From Phymorhynchus buccinoides (lineage: Eukaryota; Mollusca; Gastropoda; Neogastropoda; Raphitomidae): a stretch of DNA of 64,000 nt. The notes beneath the pieces were generated by a model. It saw nothing but the letters and a program-made list of their open reading frames with translations, ran no database searches and had not been told where the DNA came from. The DNA lies in the NCBI GenBank assembly GCA_017654935.2, contig CM065687.1, positions 16,308,785-16,372,784 of the forward strand. Reading direction: 5' to 3'. A program made the position numbers and the translations under genes. Shown piece after piece: positions 59,791 to 64,000 of the stretch (positions are counted from its first letter, which is position 1; every line of letters starts with the position of its first letter).

Positions 59791-62121
59791 CGTTGGACTA
59801 GAAGAAAAAAAAAGATCAAAAAAAGAAAAGAAAAAAAGTAAGACCATCATTTTTTCAATCAGCATCTTTTTGTTTGAACTTGCATACCACAATACACAAC
59901 ATTCAAAACTACTTTAAAAACTATTTACAAAAAAAAAGAAGAAAACAAATCTTTCATGATAGTTGGGTTGTCTAAAATATTTATACAAAATACACACGAA
60001 AAACGACAATCCCAAAAGCCACACACATCAGAGAAGAAACACACCACACATATACAAAGCCACGCTCCAACAAATAAAACCACTACAAAAACCCTGGGCT
60101 TTCTTGAATAAAAAGGCCCCCACCCCCTTCCCTCCTGCCCCCCCCTTCCTCTTCCCCCCCCCTCCCCCCCTTCAAAAAAAATAAAAAAATCCATCAACTT
60201 GGAATTTTAAAAGAAGTAATGACAATAGCTAACAACAATCATAATAATTGTAATAACGAACAACAGCAGCTGCAATCCACTAAAAAAATGGTTATATATC
60301 AGCACAAGAAGGAGAAAGCCAGCAAAATTTTATTTAGCAGGATTAAAAAATAAAAGTATCCAAAATAATGATGCCGTGACAACGGAACAAGACGGCATCA
60401 CAGGTAAAAGACATGTCACGGACATGTTTAGAAAAAAAACCCATAGGGATTCCTGCCCCTAAACATACACACTGCATCCATGCTTGAGTGTGTAAAAAAA
60501 AAAAGAAGTGTTTCTGTCGTGCTGATCTCATTACCCTGGATAAAGAAAATGTTGCTTGTTCGTTCGGTTTCAACTCTTCCACAGCACAAAGCAGCACACA
60601 TTACCAGTTTCTATGACTTTCGGGGGTTGAACCCCATACAACCCCCCTAAAACTCTCCAAAATCAACAATACCACTTTTTAGCTCACAGAGGAACTTTGC
60701 ACATAGTACATACATCACAGTCTGTATAAACACACGCCAGCGCTGGGTGGTGGTGTTGGTTGGGGTGGTGGTGGAGGTATGAGAGGCGCATGGGGGAAAC
60801 AAACATATCACACAACAGTGGGTCGAATTGTTGTTTGGCGGCAGTCGAGGTGTTGGCTGATGTCGCCTGAGGTCACACAGAGTTGACCATCAGAAGAACA
60901 CCCATCAATAACCGCAACACGGGATGTCAGGTCTTTACTTGTAACAGTGGTGGGTAGTCGTTAGGCGTGTGGTGCTCTAGGTGGCGGTTGTTAGCACCTG
61001 TCCTAAACAGCAGGATGGGAGAGAGGTGGACGGGGGGAAGGGGAAGCAGGAAACACCACGGGGCATAAGAGGTCGTGGGAGGCTAGGGGGAGGGAGAGAG
61101 AAGGATTGTCGTGGGGAAAGGGTAGGACACCTTTAGAGGTAGTTGTAATGATGTTGATGGTCACGGATTCTAGGTGAACCAGGAGGGATATAGACATCGC
61201 CACAAACTATAACGTGCGACTAGGTCTGACATGAGAGCTGGAGGGGGTGGGGTGAGGCACCTGTCCTAAGACCATCTGTGTCGGAGCAGGGGAGAGCGGT
61301 GGGGCAAGGGGAAGCGGCAGGGAAAGCGGAAGCAGGAAACACCAAGTGGGACAAGGTGGGGGATGAAGGCTAGGGGGAGGGAGACCGAGTGAGAGAAGAG
61401 GAGTGATTAGGGGGGGAAGGGTAGAGGAGTAGCCAGGATTCTAACACAGCAGGTTGGTTGGTGCGCAATATTGTGCAGCAATGCATGCCTCGGCGATATA
61501 GTCTGCAAGGTTGGTGAGCTGGAGAATGATACGGCCACGACCGTCTGATGTGTGTATTCCTGGGATTGAAAAGAGAATCCGGGTTTGTCCTAAGCTGAAC
61601 AACAACAGCTGCTTTGGCTGTGTCCACGGTCCTCCAAATGTGTGTATGTGTGTGGGGTTTTTTCTGTGTGTGTGTGGTGTGTGTTTGTTGTTTTTGTGTA
61701 TGTGTGTGTGCGTGTGCGCATATATATGTGCCTGCCTCATCCTCACTCCAACCGATCCACAGTGCTGAACCTGTTTCTCACCATCATAAGTCTTTAACCA
61801 GCAGGCAGGGCCACCACCTCCCTTCCCACAAACGGCTTCTCCTCTCTTGCTCTTCTTTTGAACCACACTTCACCCCACCTGTCCATCCCACACTCTCCCT
61901 TTTGGAGCCCACAGTAGTAGTGGTTCTTAATTGTTGTTCTTGCTCTTGAAACTCAACCTGCCGTATATTTGTTCATATTTTCTCCTTTGGGTCCACATTA
62001 CTTCAGCTGCTTAGATGAGTAAATTTCCATCTTGAGGTCACCCGCTACATCTTGTCACCATTCTCTTTTACTCTGCTGCTTCGAGCTGGTAGAGAGGGGC
62101 TGTCTCTACGCCTCATCGTCA
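59791..62121 (-). other. Probable 3' flank of exon B mirror copy
   Basis: Mirror of 10702-12914. 60860-61440 is heavily altered relative to 11390-11890. GT tract near 61640-61725. No gene other than exon B. Confidence 0.5.
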
Positions 62122-62304
62122 TCAGAAATGGGTCTCTGACACAATCTCGCCTTTGGCGTGGTCTAGGCTGGTGGCTGGGTTGGGTGGTTTCCTGGCCATC
62201 ATTCTAGCGGCGTTCTGCAGGGAGTGGGCGCTATTCACCGAGGACATGCTACGCGTGTCGTAGAGAGAATCTAAATTCATGCGGAAAGCATTAACTACGC
62301 GGAT
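62122..62304 (-). CDS. PMCA terminal exon B, mirror copy on right palindrome arm
   Basis: Partial CDS on the minus strand, 60 residues plus stop, reading IRVVNAF to SETHF. I compared it by eye with 10519-10701 and found no base differences across the 183 bases. The acceptor AG and its T-rich tract lie immediately to the right (62305 onward). Coordinates of the pair sum to 72,823, against 72,651 for exon C, so the left and right B-to-C distances differ by 172 bases. The exon A mirror is expected just past the right end of the window. Confidence 0.8.
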   Translation of the reverse strand: MRVVNAFRMNLDSLYDTRSMSSVNSAHSLQNAARMMARKPPNPATSLDHAKGEIVSETHF

Positions 62305-62742
62305 CTGAAAAAAACAAAGAGGGAAACAGAGAGCATGGTGAAAAGGGGGGTAACTATCTAACGGACAACCGGCTCAAGGCCTAAAGGGAAGGACAAAAAA
62401 CAGACTTTGGGAGGCAGTTTAGTCACTGACAACGACACAGAACGTGCATTAACACTGTCAATGCATTTGACACGGTCAGTAGCGACAAAAAGGGTTAAGT
62501 TTGTTCTGACATCTTTCACAATCTGCCTGCCCCCCCCCCCCCCCCCCCCCATTCATCTCAAGACAACAGGTTAGGGTTACATGAGCAGTAAAGTAAAATA
62601 TTGGCATGGCACAGAGAGACAAGACATCTCCATAACTATGGTGGACATGGAACAACATGACAAACATTGATGGTTAAGTGATGAATCAGCTAGGAAAAAC
62701 AGTTTAAAAAACATTAAAAAAACCAACCCAGGGAGAACAGAT

Positions 62743-63715
62743 ATGGGAAAACAGAGAATGAGAAAAGATATGGGTGAACATGGAGAGAACGCACATATGA
62801 GAAAAGCAGAGAGAGAGAGAACAGACATGGGAAAACAGAGAATGAGAATATATATGGGTGAACATGGAGAGAACGCACATATGAGAAAAGCAGAGAGAGA
62901 GAGAACAGACATGGGAAAACAGAGAATGAGAATATATATGGGTGAACATGGAGAGAACGCACATATGAGAAAAGCAGAGAGAGAGAGAGAGAGAACAGAC
63001 ATGGGAAAACAGAGAATGAGAATATATATGTGTGGTGAACATGGAGAGAACGCACATATGAGAAAAGCAAGAGAGAGAGAGAGAGAACAGACATGGGAAA
63101 CAGAGAATGAGAATATATATGGGTGAACATGGAGAGAACGCACATATGAGAAAAAGCAGAGAGAGAGAGAGAGAGAGAACAGACATGGGAAAACAGAGAA
63201 TGAGAATATATATGGGTGAACATGGAGAGAACGCACATATGAGAAAAGCAGAGAGAGAGAGAGAGAGAACAGACATGGGAAAACAGAGAATGAGAATATA
63301 TATGGGTGAACATGGAGAGAACGTACATATGAGAAAAGCAGAGAGAGAGAGAGAGAGAGAGAACAGACATGGGAAACAGAGAATGAGAATATATATGGGT
63401 GAACATGGAGAGAACGTACATATGAGAAAAGCAGGTGAGAGAGAGAGAGAACAGACATGGGAAAACAGAGAATGAGAATATATATGGGTGAACATGGAGA
63501 GAACGCACATATGAGAAAAGCAGAGAGAGAGAGAGAGAGAACAGACATGGGAAACAGAGAATGAGAATATATATGGGTGAACATGGAGAGAACGCACATA
63601 TGAGAAAAGCAGAGAGAGAGAGAGAGAACAGACATGGGAAAACAGAGAATGAGAATATATATGGGTGAACATGGAGAGAACGCACATATGAGGAAAGCAG
63701 AGAGAGACATGGGAA
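62743..63715. repeat. GA-rich tandem array, 11 units, mirror of 9118-10090
   Basis: Unit reads GAACATGGAGAGAACGCACA, TATGAGAAAAGCAGAGAG and so on. Eleven units, as on the left. Two adjacent units here have GTACATATG; on the left only one unit has the matching change. Confidence 0.95.
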
Positions 63716-64000
63716 AAACAGCAATAGATAAACAAAAATCTGGGACAGATCAAAGATGGGAAAAGGTGGGGGGAGGGGGGGGAGGGGTAGCAGAGGCAGA
63801 AGATGGGAAAATCAGATCTACCAGATATGGGAAAAGAAGAGACAGAATAGATATGGAAAAATTGGACAGATCGACATGGTATGGGAAAAGAGACAGATAT
63901 GGAGAAATATAGAACAGACCAGATATGGAGAAATCGGAAACAAAAACAGATGCATGAAAATTGGAAAGGGACCAAATATGGAAGGAGCACAGCAAGGATC

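Overview
The window is animal nuclear DNA: AT-rich non-coding sequence, long (CA)n/(GA)n microsatellites, many short foldback transposable elements (MITE-like) and a few small coding exons with good splice acceptors. The repeat content and non-LTR remnants would suit a mollusc, perhaps a marine gastropod, but that is inference. No prokaryotic gene, CRISPR array, rRNA or viral genome was seen.

The coding content is the 3' end of one gene, a plasma-membrane Ca2+-transporting ATPase (PMCA, ATP2B family). Three alternative terminal exons lie in tandem on the + strand: A (5715-6110), B (10519-10701) and C (23349-23564). Each starts right after an AG acceptor with the second half of the PMCA calmodulin-binding domain (LRVVRVF, IRVVNAF, IRVVSAF). 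That is where vertebrate PMCA 'splice site C' switches C-terminal tails. Each exon has its own stop and unrelated tail. A and B end in class I PDZ-ligand-like sequences (SHV, THF); C ends in ADE. The catalytic part of the pump is not in the window and should lie upstream of position 1.

The dominant structure is a giant inverted repeat centred near 36,344/36,345, with an 8-base loop at 36341-36348. The left arm spans at least 8830-36340 and the right arm 36349-64000, and the right arm runs off the window. Exons C and B recur on the minus strand at 49087-49302 and 62122-62304, with B identical. The arms differ by small indels, microsatellite lengths, a few SNPs and some scrambled patches, and are most different at the centre. 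It is either a real tail-to-tail duplication of the PMCA 3' region or a fold-back or haplotype assembly artefact; sequence alone cannot decide.

Layout: 1-2007 MITE pieces and a CT tract; 2008-2507 assembly gap; 2508-5714 MITEs and two related satellite arrays, the second touching exon A; 5715-8829 exon A and 3' flank; 9118-10090 a CT-rich ~85 bp tandem array; 10519-13500 exon B and its long 3' flank; 13552-23348 inter-exon DNA full of MITEs, LINE tails and microsatellites; 23349-25000 exon C and 3' flank; 25254-36340 intergenic MITEs, one SINE and unclassified repeats; 36349-64000 the mirror image in reverse order.
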